A stretch of DNA of 64,000 nt, taken from contig CAXXNS010000015.1 in the NCBI GenBank assembly GCA_963666895.2, forward strand, positions 1-64,000, in the 5' to 3' direction. This document shows, one piece after another, positions 56,492 through 64,000 of this stretch. The position numbers were made by a program, and so were the translations under genes. The DNA is from G963666895 sp963666895 (GTDB lineage Bacteria; Desulfobacterota; Desulfovibrionia; Desulfovibrionales; Desulfovibrionaceae). A model generated the notes under the pieces. It searched no databases and was not told the origin of the DNA. It saw only the letters and a program-made list of their open reading frames with translations. Position 1 is the first letter of the stretch. The number at the start of each line of letters is the position of its first letter.

Positions 56492-57208
56492 ATGCTTCCC
56501 AAGCACATCGCCGTCATCATGGACGGCAACGGACGTTGGGCCAAGGCCCGGGGCCTGCCCCGCAGCGAGGGGCACCGGGCCGGGGTCAAGACCGCCCGGT
56601 CCATCGTCACCCGTTGCCGCGAACTGGGCGTCGGCCACCTGACCCTGTACACCTTCTCGCGCGAGAACTGGTCCCGTCCCAAGGACGAGGTCAGCCTGCT
56701 CTTCGACCTGCTGCGCAGCTTCCTGGACAGCGAACTGCCCAACCTGCTCAAGCAGGACATCCGGCTGAACATCCTGGGCGAGATGGGCGACCTGCCCTTC
56801 ACCACGCGCCAGGCCCTGAAGCTGGCCGTGTCCCGCACCAAGAAGTGCGCGTCCATGCGCCTCAACCTGGCCCTGAACTACGGCTCGCGCGACGAAATTC
56901 TGCGCGCCTGCCAGAGCCTGGCCAAGCAAGCCGCCCAGGGCGACATCAAGCCCGAAGACATCGACGGGGACGCCTTTTCGGCCCAGCTCTACACCGCTGG
57001 CCAGCCCGATCCGGACCTGATCATCCGCACCTCCGGGGAGCTCAGAATCTCCAATTTCCTGCTCTGGCAGGCGGCGTATGCGGAATTCGCCTTTACCGAC
57101 ACCCTGTGGCCGGACTTCAGTCCTGACGAATTGGACAAGATTCTGGCCGACTTCGCGAACCGCGAGCGGCGGTTCGGCAAGACAGGGGACCAGGTCGAGG
57201 GTTCCTAG
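56492..57208 (+). CDS. uppS: Isoprenyl transferase (undecaprenyl diphosphate synthase)
   Basis: 238 residues. Catalytic Asp11 in AVIMDGNGRWAKARG, then GHRAGVKTARSIV, TLYTFSRENWSRP and RTSGELRISNFLLWQ, the cis-prenyltransferase blocks. Makes the C55 lipid carrier for cell wall synthesis. It ends four bases inside the inverted HD-GYP gene and shares the cluster with frr. Confidence 0.97.
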   Translation: MLPKHIAVIMDGNGRWAKARGLPRSEGHRAGVKTARSIVTRCRELGVGHLTLYTFSRENWSRPKDEVSLLFDLLRSFLDSELPNLLKQDIRLNILGEMGDLPFTTRQALKLAVSRTKKCASMRLNLALNYGSRDEILRACQSLAKQAAQGDIKPEDIDGDAFSAQLYTAGQPDPDLIIRTSGELRISNFLLWQAAYAEFAFTDTLWPDFSPDELDKILADFANRERRFGKTGDQVEGS

Positions 57209-58890
57209 TCCACGTCCACCTGGTCCGGATCCAGTTCGGCCTCGGCGTAGGCGCGGTAGATCTTGCGGCTGACGAAGATGTCCAGCACGTCCGGGTCCAG
57301 GTGCCCGTCCTTCTTCATGTACTCCAGGATTTCCAGGGCCTTGGATACCTTCATGGGCTGCTTGTAGGGCCGGTCCCGGGCGGTCAGGGCCTCGAAGATG
57401 TCGGCCACGGCCAGGATGCGCGCCTGCAAACTCAGATCATCCCCGGACAGCCCGTCCGGATAGCCCGACCCGTCCAGCTTCTCGTGGTGGCGGCTGGCCA
57501 CCACGGGCACGTTCTCCAGTCCCTTGGGAAAAGGCAACGCGCTGAGCATGTCCCGGGTGACCACGGCGTGGTTCTGGATGACCGACCGCTCGGCCTCGGT
57601 CAGGGTGCCGGCCCGGATGCACAGGTTCAGGACCTCGTCCTCGGTCAAATAGGGCAGCTCCTTGCCCCTGTGCGTGAAGGTCTTGGCCGCCACGGCCTCC
57701 AGCTGCTCCCGCTTGCCCTCGTCCATGACCTGGGACGGATTGTTGCAGGCCAGCACGAAGTCACGCTCCTGGGCCAGCTCGGAGCGCCGGGCCTCGCACT
57801 CCTGTTCCGCGGCACGGACGGCTGCCGGGGGCGCGCCCTGCTCCAGAAGTTCGATCCTCTGCTCCAGCCAGCGGGCGTACAGGCCCTGCTCGATGAGGTC
57901 GAACCGGGTGCGGACCAGCTCGGCCCGGTCGAACACGGTCTGCAGCCGGGTCTGCTTGTCCACCACGTGCTCGGGCACGGCGATCTTGCCCACGTCGTGC
58001 ATCCAGGCGGCCAGCTTGAGCTCCTCCCACTCCTGCTCGGAAAACAGGTTGTCCGCGAAGGGCCCGTCCATCTGCAAATTGATGCCCTCGGCCAGGAGCA
58101 TGGTCAGCTTGACCACCCGGTCGATGTGGCCCTTGGTGTACGGGCTCTTGGCGTCGATGGCCGAGGCGATGGACTTGATGAAGGAGTACAGCAGTCCCTT
58201 CAGGTCCCGGATGAGCTGGTTGTTGGTCAGGGCCACGGCCGCCTGGGAGGCCAGGGCCTCCACCAGGCCGACCACCTCGCCCGGGAAGGACCGGGGCCGG
58301 CCGGTGTCCGGGTCCAGGGAGTTGAGCAGCTGGATGACGCCGATGATCTCGTCCTCGTGGTTGCGCATGGGCAGCACGAGCATGGACCGGGAGCGGTAGC
58401 CCGTGGTCTTGTCGTAGGCCCGGGTGCCGTTGAAGTCGAAGCCCTCGGCCTCGTAGACGTCCGCGATGTTGACCATGGTTCCGGCCAGGGCCACGTGGGA
58501 GGAGACGTTGGCGTGGTTGGGCTCCCCGTCCACGTACAGGGGCACGGGCGGCAGGTCGATGGTGTCGCCCCGGAACCCGCCCTGGAACACGTTCATGGTC
58601 TGGTTCTGCATGACCGTGAACTCCAGGAACCGGCCGTCGTCCGACACCCGGTAAACCGTGCCCGCGTCGGCGTGGGAAATGCGCCGGGCCTCGGTGACCA
58701 CCATCTCGAAGATGCGCTCCACCTGCTTTTCGGCGGACAGGGCCAGGCCGATGGCCTTGAGGTGGTCCACCTGCTCGGCCAATTCCTGGGCGTAGCGGGC
58801 CAGGTCGCGCAGCCGCCGGGTCTCGGCCCTGCGGTCCGCCTTGCGGCGCTCCACGGGCTGCCCCTTGGAATCATTGGATCTTGTCGTCAT
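57205..58890 (-). CDS. GAF/HD-GYP-domain protein with large insertion
   Basis: 561 residues. An N-terminal coiled segment, a GAF domain at about 50-230 (YRSRSMLVLPMRNHEDEIIGVIQLLN), and an HD-GYP phosphodiesterase domain at about 230-560. HD appears as AAWMHDVGKIAVPEHV and GYP as SRHHEKLDGSGYPDGL, so the catalytic sites for c-di-GMP hydrolysis look intact. Between HD and the following HAVVTRDML block is an insertion of roughly 130 residues with helical and charged sequence (EQGLYARWLEQRIELLEQG). The gene lies backwards inside the uppS-cdsA pair. Confidence 0.9.
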   Translation of the reverse strand: MTTRSNDSKGQPVERRKADRRAETRRLRDLARYAQELAEQVDHLKAIGLALSAEKQVERIFEMVVTEARRISHADAGTVYRVSDDGRFLEFTVMQNQTMNVFQGGFRGDTIDLPPVPLYVDGEPNHANVSSHVALAGTMVNIADVYEAEGFDFNGTRAYDKTTGYRSRSMLVLPMRNHEDEIIGVIQLLNSLDPDTGRPRSFPGEVVGLVEALASQAAVALTNNQLIRDLKGLLYSFIKSIASAIDAKSPYTKGHIDRVVKLTMLLAEGINLQMDGPFADNLFSEQEWEELKLAAWMHDVGKIAVPEHVVDKQTRLQTVFDRAELVRTRFDLIEQGLYARWLEQRIELLEQGAPPAAVRAAEQECEARRSELAQERDFVLACNNPSQVMDEGKREQLEAVAAKTFTHRGKELPYLTEDEVLNLCIRAGTLTEAERSVIQNHAVVTRDMLSALPFPKGLENVPVVASRHHEKLDGSGYPDGLSGDDLSLQARILAVADIFEALTARDRPYKQPMKVSKALEILEYMKKDGHLDPDVLDIFVSRKIYRAYAEAELDPDQVDVD

Positions 58891-59048
58891 CGATACCCCT
58901 CAAGCACGGCCAGGTCCAAGGACGATCCGGCCGCCGCCAGGGCACGCTATCACTTTTCGCCGCGCAATCAAATCCGGAGATTGGCCGCGATCCAAGCCGG
59001 TTGCTCCCGGCCCGGGAATGGATTAGACAGAAACACTTCGAGGAACCA

Positions 59049-59900
59049 ATGCAGCTCACCAGCCACCAAAAACGCCTTTTCACCGCCGCGCTCCTGCCCC
59101 TGCCGCTCATCGCCGCCCTGGTCATCGGCGGCTGGTACCTGTTCGCCTCCCTGGCCGTGTTCTGCATCCTGGCCCAGTGGGAATTCTACTGCCTGTTCTG
59201 GCCCGGCGACCACAACATGACGCTGAAGAGCATGGCCACGGCCCTGGGCGTGCTGCTCCTGCTCTCCTTCACCTGGAGCGGATTCCTCTGGCCCCTGATC
59301 ACCCTGCTGGGCGCCTTCTGGACCGCGCAGATGGCCTATTTGTTCGCCTACTCCGGCCGGGGCGAGGCCGCGGCCTACGGCGACGCCCTGGTGGCCTTCG
59401 CCGGGCTGGTCTACGTGCCCCTGGCCCTGCACTTCTTTCTGCGCTTCACGGCCCTGGAGTGCGTCCTGGTCCTGCTGGCGGCCATCGTCACGGACACGGC
59501 CGCGTTCTACGCCGGGAGCCTGTGGGGCAAGGCCAAGATATGGCCCCGGATCAGCCCCAAGAAGACGCGGCTGGGCAGCCTGGCCGGGCTCGGCGCCTGC
59601 ATGCTCCTGGTCCTGGTCATGGGCCTGCTCTTCGGCGACGCCCCCTGGCTGGCCTGGGTGGGCCTGGGGCTGTTCCTGGGCCTGGGCGCCCAGTTCGGCG
59701 ACTTCTTCGAGTCGGCCCTGAAGCGCAAGCTGGACATCAAGGATTCCAGCAACCTGCTGCCCGGGCACGGCGGCCTGCTGGACCGCATGGACAGCCTGCT
59801 CCTGGTGGTGCCCTGCTACGGCCTGGCCCGCGTCCTGTTCCCGGACCTGGCCCTGATGCGCGGCTTCGAACAGGTCCTGGGCCGATTGGCCGGTTTCTAA
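59049..59900 (+). CDS. cdsA: Phosphatidate cytidylyltransferase
   Basis: 283 residues, multi-pass inner-membrane enzyme making CDP-diacylglycerol. The family signature SALKRKLDIKDSSNLLPGHGGLLDRMDS is present near the C terminus. GAGGA lies four bases before the ATG. It must have its own promoter, since the preceding gene faces the other way; I found no clear match in the 158-base gap. Confidence 0.95.
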   Translation: MQLTSHQKRLFTAALLPLPLIAALVIGGWYLFASLAVFCILAQWEFYCLFWPGDHNMTLKSMATALGVLLLLSFTWSGFLWPLITLLGAFWTAQMAYLFAYSGRGEAAAYGDALVAFAGLVYVPLALHFFLRFTALECVLVLLAAIVTDTAAFYAGSLWGKAKIWPRISPKKTRLGSLAGLGACMLLVLVMGLLFGDAPWLAWVGLGLFLGLGAQFGDFFESALKRKLDIKDSSNLLPGHGGLLDRMDSLLLVVPCYGLARVLFPDLALMRGFEQVLGRLAGF

Positions 59901-59914
59901 CCCAAGGCGAGCGT

Positions 59915-61123
59915 TTGCAGACCTACATTTCCTCCTGGCCGCCCTTGATCGAGCCCCTGCCCTTTCCCAGACGCATCTGCCTGCTGGGCTCCACCGGCTC
60001 CATCGGCGTCAGCGCCCTGGACGTGATCCGCCGCCACAGGGAGCGGTTCACGGTCACCGCCCTGACCGGCGGGCGCAACGCGGCCCGGCTGGCCGAGCAG
60101 GCGGCCGAGTTTTGTCCCTCGCTGCTGGCCGTGCTGGACCAGGCCACGGCCGATGCCGTGCGCCAAGGCCTGCCCCGAGGCTACGAGCCCGAGATTCTGG
60201 TCGGGCCGGAAGGCTTCGCCCGCGCCGCCGCCCTGGACGGGACGGACCTGGTGCTGTCGGCCATCGTGGGCTCGGCCGGTTTCGCCCCCACCCTGGCCGC
60301 GGCCCGGGCGGGCAAGTGGATCGCCCTGGCCAACAAGGAATCCCTGGTCCTGGGCGGCCACCTGATCCGGGCCGCCTGCGCCGAGTCCGGGGCCGTGATC
60401 CTGCCCGTGGACTCGGAGCACAACGCCCTGTTCCAGGGCTTGGCCGGGCACCACGGCCGGGACCTGGACAGGCTCGTGCTGACCGCCTCGGGCGGACCAT
60501 TTCGAGGCAAAAAGCGCGAGGAGCTGGCCGAAGTGACCCCGGAGCAGGCCCTGAACCACCCCAATTGGGACATGGGGGCCAAGGTGAGCATCGACTCGGC
60601 CACGCTCATGAACAAGGGGCTGGAGCTCATGGAGGCCTGCCACCTCTACGGCCTGCCGCCGGAGCGCGTCCACGTGGTGGTCCACCCGCAGTCCATCGTC
60701 CACTCCCTGGTGGAGTACGTGGACGGATCGCTCCTGGCCCACCTCGGGGTGCCGGACATGCGAATTCCCATCGCCCATGCCCTGTGCTACCCTGCGCGCG
60801 TGAATCCGGGGCCCGAACGGCTGGACCTGGCCGCCACGGCCAAATTGACCTTCGAGGAGCCGGACGAAGAGGCCTTCCCCTGCCTGGGCCTGGCCAAGCG
60901 GGCCTTCGCGGCCGGGCCGAGCCACGCCGGGGCGCTCAACGCGGCCAACGAGGAGGCCGTGGCCGCCTTCCTGGACCACCGCATCGGGTTCCTGGACATC
61001 CCCGAGGCCATCCGCCGGACCCTGGACGCCCACCGGCCCGGGAACGTGGACACGGCCGAGGCCGTGTTCGAACTGGACCAACGGGCCCGGCAAGAGGCCC
61101 GCGAGATCATCGATTCGCTGTGA
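59915..61123 (+). CDS. dxr: 1-deoxy-D-xylulose-5-phosphate reductoisomerase
   Basis: About 402 residues. NADPH motif RICLLGSTGSIGVSAL, ALANKESLVLGG, VDSEHNALFQ, TASGGPF and ATLMNKGLELMEA, all hallmarks of Dxr. Second step of the MEP isoprenoid pathway, which feeds uppS. The start is probably TTG at 59915, seven bases after AAGG; no ATG lies in a suitable place. Fourteen bases after cdsA. Confidence 0.95.
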   Translation: MQTYISSWPPLIEPLPFPRRICLLGSTGSIGVSALDVIRRHRERFTVTALTGGRNAARLAEQAAEFCPSLLAVLDQATADAVRQGLPRGYEPEILVGPEGFARAAALDGTDLVLSAIVGSAGFAPTLAAARAGKWIALANKESLVLGGHLIRAACAESGAVILPVDSEHNALFQGLAGHHGRDLDRLVLTASGGPFRGKKREELAEVTPEQALNHPNWDMGAKVSIDSATLMNKGLELMEACHLYGLPPERVHVVVHPQSIVHSLVEYVDGSLLAHLGVPDMRIPIAHALCYPARVNPGPERLDLAATAKLTFEEPDEEAFPCLGLAKRAFAAGPSHAGALNAANEEAVAAFLDHRIGFLDIPEAIRRTLDAHRPGNVDTAEAVFELDQRARQEAREIIDSL

Positions 61124-61195
61124 CGCCCGCCGGAGTTGACTTCGGCCGGCCCGTTGTTAGTTCATGGGAATCTTGACCAACGGAGTAACCCCACT

Positions 61196-62266
61196 ATGAC
61201 CAGCGTCCTGGCCGTGGCCCTTGTTCTGGGCGGCCTGATATTTTTCCACGAATTCGGACACTTCATCGTAGCCCGCCTCCTCGGCATGGGCGTGCACACC
61301 TTTTCCCTGGGCTTCGGTCCCAAACTCTGGGGCTTCACACGGGGCAAGACCGAGTACAAGCTCTCGGCCATCCCCCTGGGCGGGTACGTGCACTTGGCCG
61401 GCGAGCAGCCCGGAGAAAAGCCCGACGACAAGTTCGAGGAGAACCAGCTCTTCTCGTCGCGCCCGGCCTGGCAGCGCCTCCTGGTGGTGGCCGCGGGCCC
61501 GGTATTCAACTTCCTGCTGGGCTGGCTCATCTACTGGGCCCTGTTCCTGGGCGCGGGCCAGGTCACGGTGTTCGAGTACCGGGTCCAGGAGGTGTTCGAC
61601 GACGGACCGGCCCAGGCCGCGGGCATCGAGCCCGGCGACGTGATCACGCGCATCAACGGCGACAACATCTATTTCCGCGAGAGCCTGCTGACCACCGTGC
61701 TCTTCAGCAAGCGCCAACCCGTGACCCTGACCGTGGAATCCCAGGGCTCGGAGCGCGAGGTGGTTCTCAGCCCGGACTACCTGTCCGACGAGGACCGCAA
61801 CGCCGAATACCTGGCCCGACCCAAGATCGGAGTGGGCTACAACCCGGCCGAACGCGGCCTGCCCCTGGGTTGGAACCTGGGCCTGGCGGCGGCCGGAGGC
61901 AAGGCCATGTCCATGATCGGCACCACCCTGCGCTCGGTCTGGCTGCTCTTTGACGGCACCATCTCGCTCAAGGGCGTGGGCGGGCCGATCATGATCGCCC
62001 AGGCAGTGGGCAAGGGCGCCCAGACCGGGATCGTGGAGGTCCTGCTCATGGCCGCCTTCATCTCCATCAACCTGGGCATCCTGAACCTCTTTCCCATCCC
62101 GGTTCTGGACGGCGGGCACATCCTGTTCTTTAGCTTCGAGGCCGTCACCGGGCGGAAGGTGAACGAGGCCGTGCGCAAGGCGGCCACCTACGCGGGCATC
62201 GTCCTGCTGCTCGGCCTCATGCTCCTGGCCTTCTACAATGACATCGAGCGGCTCCTGCTTACCTGA
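61196..62266 (+). CDS. rseP: Site-2 zinc metalloprotease RseP
   Basis: 356 residues, four membrane helices. HEFGHF is the zinc site, a single PDZ domain at about 115-190 (FDDGPAQAAGIEPGDVITRI), and PIPVLDGGHILFF the second metal motif. Cuts anti-sigma factors and signal peptides in the membrane. One PDZ domain instead of two, as in many bacteria outside the Gammaproteobacteria. GGAG precedes the ATG. Confidence 0.95.
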   Translation: MTSVLAVALVLGGLIFFHEFGHFIVARLLGMGVHTFSLGFGPKLWGFTRGKTEYKLSAIPLGGYVHLAGEQPGEKPDDKFEENQLFSSRPAWQRLLVVAAGPVFNFLLGWLIYWALFLGAGQVTVFEYRVQEVFDDGPAQAAGIEPGDVITRINGDNIYFRESLLTTVLFSKRQPVTLTVESQGSEREVVLSPDYLSDEDRNAEYLARPKIGVGYNPAERGLPLGWNLGLAAAGGKAMSMIGTTLRSVWLLFDGTISLKGVGGPIMIAQAVGKGAQTGIVEVLLMAAFISINLGILNLFPIPVLDGGHILFFSFEAVTGRKVNEAVRKAATYAGIVLLLGLMLLAFYNDIERLLLT

Positions 62267-63032
62267 CCTGACATTGGCCGTGAACACGGCCGAGGAGGTC
62301 CTGCAGCTGGTCCTGGGCGAGCCCGGGGACAGCGGGCCGCGCCTGTTGGCGGCCCGGGAGTGGGAAGCGGCCGGGCGGTTCGCCGAGGTGCTCATGCCCG
62401 GGCTGGCCGACCTGCTCAAGGGCCAGGGCCTGTCCCCGGCCCACATCACGCGCATCGCCTGCGTGCGCGGACCGGGCTCGTTCACCGGCCTGCGCATCGG
62501 CCTGGCCTCGGTCGCCGGACTGGCGGCCGGTCTGGACATTCCCACAACCGGGCTGGACCACCTGACCCTGCTGGCCAAACAGGCCGCCCCGAATCTCAAC
62601 GGCACCCTGGGGGTGGCGGTGCATGGCCGCACCCGGCAGGTGGCCTTTCAGGCGTTTTCCTGTCCCGATGCCGCGCCCCTGGGCCCGGTCCAAAGCCTGC
62701 GCCTGGAGCAGGTGGCCGAGGCCGTGCATGAGCTGCCCGGGCCGGTGCGGCTGCTGGGCACGGGGCTCAAACGCAACCCGGACTTCTTCGCGGACCTGGC
62801 CGAATCCCTGGGCCAGAAAGAGCCCGCCCTGCTCGGCCCGGAGTCTGAACGCTACACCCCCGAGACCCTGCTGGAAGCGGCCTTTGAGGCCGAGTATTCC
62901 CTTGAGCCCGTCGAGCCCGCCTATCTGCGGCCCTCGGACGCCGAGGAGAACCTGGAGGCCATCGCCAAGGCCCGGGGCCTGGACCCGGACCAGGCCCGCG
63001 AGATGCTGGACAAGGCCCGGGAGGGATCGTGA
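62238..63032 (+). CDS. tsaB: tRNA threonylcarbamoyladenosine biosynthesis protein TsaB
   Basis: 264 residues with ACRGPGSFTGLRIGLA-type core (CVRGPGSFTGLRIG), the dimer and binding part of the t6A synthase with TsaD and TsaE. The N terminus is diverged (TLAVNTAEE in place of ILAIDTS), and the RimI domain fused in some species is absent. The ATG lies 29 bases inside rseP, so the genes are coupled. Confidence 0.9.
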   Translation: MTSSGSCLPDLTLAVNTAEEVLQLVLGEPGDSGPRLLAAREWEAAGRFAEVLMPGLADLLKGQGLSPAHITRIACVRGPGSFTGLRIGLASVAGLAAGLDIPTTGLDHLTLLAKQAAPNLNGTLGVAVHGRTRQVAFQAFSCPDAAPLGPVQSLRLEQVAEAVHELPGPVRLLGTGLKRNPDFFADLAESLGQKEPALLGPESERYTPETLLEAAFEAEYSLEPVEPAYLRPSDAEENLEAIAKARGLDPDQAREMLDKAREGS

Positions 63033-64000
63033 GCACCCGGCCCGTGAACCCCGTGCTCCTGGAAATCTTCAAGAACCGCTTCTCCGGCGTGGCCGAGGAG
63101 ATGGGCGTCACCCTGACCCAGACCGCGTTCTCGCCCAACATCAAGGAGCGGCGCGACCTGTCCTGCGCCGTGTTCGACGCCAAGGGCCGCATGGTGGCCC
63201 AGGCCGCGCACATCCCGGTCCACCTGGGCTCCATGCCCTTGTCCGTGCAGGCGGCCATCGACCATTTGCACCTGGACCCCGGGGACATGGCCATGCTCAA
63301 CGACCCCTTTGCGGGCGGCACCCACCTGCCGGACATCACCGTGGTCGCCCCGGTGTTCGCGCCCGGGCACCGCAAGCCGGACTTCTACGTGGCCAACCGC
63401 GCCCACCACGCGGACGTAGGCGGCATGAGTTCCGGGTCCATGCCCCTGTCCACCTCGCTGTTTCAGGAGGGGTTGGTCATCCCGCCGGTGAAGATCATGC
63501 GCCGCGGCGAGATCGACGCCACGGCCATGGACCTGATCCTGGCCAACGTGCGCACCCCGGCCGAGCGCAAGGGCGACTTCGCGGCCCAGTTCATGGCCAA
63601 CACCATCGGCGTGCGCCGCATGGTCGAGCTCATGGAGCGCTCCGGCCGAGACCAGGCCCTGGAGTACGCCGCCGCCCTCATGGACTACGCCGAGGCCATG
63701 GTGCGCGCGGCCATCGCGGAGCTGCCCGACGGCTCGTATCATTTCGAGGACCGGCTCGACTCGGACGGCGCGGGCCGCACCGACATCCCCATCCGCCTGG
63801 ACCTGACCCTCCGGGGCGACAGCGCCCGGCTGGACTTCACCAAATCCGCGGACCAGACCGAGGGCAGCGTCAACGCGGTCCGGGCCATCACCCTGTCGGC
63901 CGCGCTCTACGTGTTCCGCTGTCTGGTGGACCGCTCGACCCCGGCCAACGATGGCTGTCTGCGGCCCCTGGCGGTGATCACCCGGCCCGGCTCGGTGGTG
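63029..64000 (+). CDS. Hydantoinase B/oxoprolinase family protein, N-terminal part
   Basis: First 324 residues; runs off the window. VNPVLLEIFKNRFSGVAEEMG at the start, FSPNIKERRDLSCAVFDAKG, LNDPFAGGTHLPDITVV and FYVANRAHHADVGG match the HyuB/AcxB-type subunit of ATP-dependent hydantoinases and oxoprolinases. The GTG at 63029 overlaps the tsaB stop by four bases. The partner subunit (HyuA) is not seen upstream and is perhaps downstream. Confidence 0.9.
   Translation, partial: MSTRPVNPVLLEIFKNRFSGVAEEMGVTLTQTAFSPNIKERRDLSCAVFDAKGRMVAQAAHIPVHLGSMPLSVQAAIDHLHLDPGDMAMLNDPFAGGTHLPDITVVAPVFAPGHRKPDFYVANRAHHADVGGMSSGSMPLSTSLFQEGLVIPPVKIMRRGEIDATAMDLILANVRTPAERKGDFAAQFMANTIGVRRMVELMERSGRDQALEYAAALMDYAEAMVRAAIAELPDGSYHFEDRLDSDGAGRTDIPIRLDLTLRGDSARLDFTKSADQTEGSVNAVRAITLSAALYVFRCLVDRSTPANDGCLRPLAVITRPGSVV

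Overview
The window is GC-rich, densely coded bacterial DNA. Its gene content fits a free-living anaerobic member of the Desulfovibrionales-type sulfate reducers (former Deltaproteobacteria). This placement rests on gene content and protein flavour (NikR, FolE2, split glycine decarboxylase, RNase J, GAF/HD-GYP and HDOD signalling proteins, an Lrp-linked branched-chain amino acid ABC operon beside a fused PutA). It is an inference, not a database result. I found no rRNA or tRNA genes, CRISPR arrays, insertion sequences, integrases or phage genes.

Layout. 1-0.5 kb: the 3' end of pnp and its terminator. 0.5-9.4 kb (minus strand): an AmrB/Memo protein, a large envelope AMIN/TPR-type protein, a sigma-54 activator without a receiver domain, three tandem secreted paralogues of unknown function, and an FAD oxidoreductase. 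9.5-11.8 kb: nikR-folE2-short flagellar-rod-like gene, preceded by a methyltransferase. 12-21.5 kb: a DMT transporter, then a branched-chain amino acid locus in which livG-livK-livH-livM-livF diverge from an Lrp-family regulator followed by a 1004-residue proline dehydrogenase/P5C dehydrogenase. 21.6-27 kb: a membrane protein, an MFS transporter, a SLOG-like protein, a nitronate monooxygenase-like enzyme and a second DMT transporter.

27-37.3 kb is the most interesting stretch. It is one eight-gene minus-strand operon: a secreted SH3-like/von Willebrand A protein, an ABC ATPase, an FtsX/MacB-like permease, a formylglycine-generating-enzyme-fold protein without the catalytic cysteines, two lipoproteins, a secreted S41 protease and a secreted Sel1 protein. 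The first four resemble the PpkA periplasmic region plus TagT, TagS and TagR, the envelope sensor that controls type VI secretion in Pseudomonas. Here there is no kinase domain and no secretion machinery nearby.

37.5-42 kb: the glycine cleavage genes gcvH-gcvPA-gcvPB-lpd, without gcvT. 42-48.2 kb: a GNAT acetyltransferase, a TMEM175-type channel, a CLC channel/transporter with CBS domains, small conserved unknowns, an HDOD protein and CheR. 48.5-53.1 kb: a divergent EF-G paralogue lacking the catalytic switch II histidine, then plsC and RNase J. 53.1-63 kb: the translation/envelope cluster rpsB-tsf-pyrH-frr-uppS, interrupted by an inverted GAF/HD-GYP gene, then cdsA-dxr-rseP-tsaB. The window closes inside a hydantoinase B gene.

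Data quality. Seven genes in the first 27 kb carry about a dozen apparent single-base frameshifts, mostly in GC-rich or homopolymer sequence; the remaining 37 kb has none that I can see. This looks like uneven consensus accuracy rather than gene decay, so I annotated these as single genes and marked the breaks.
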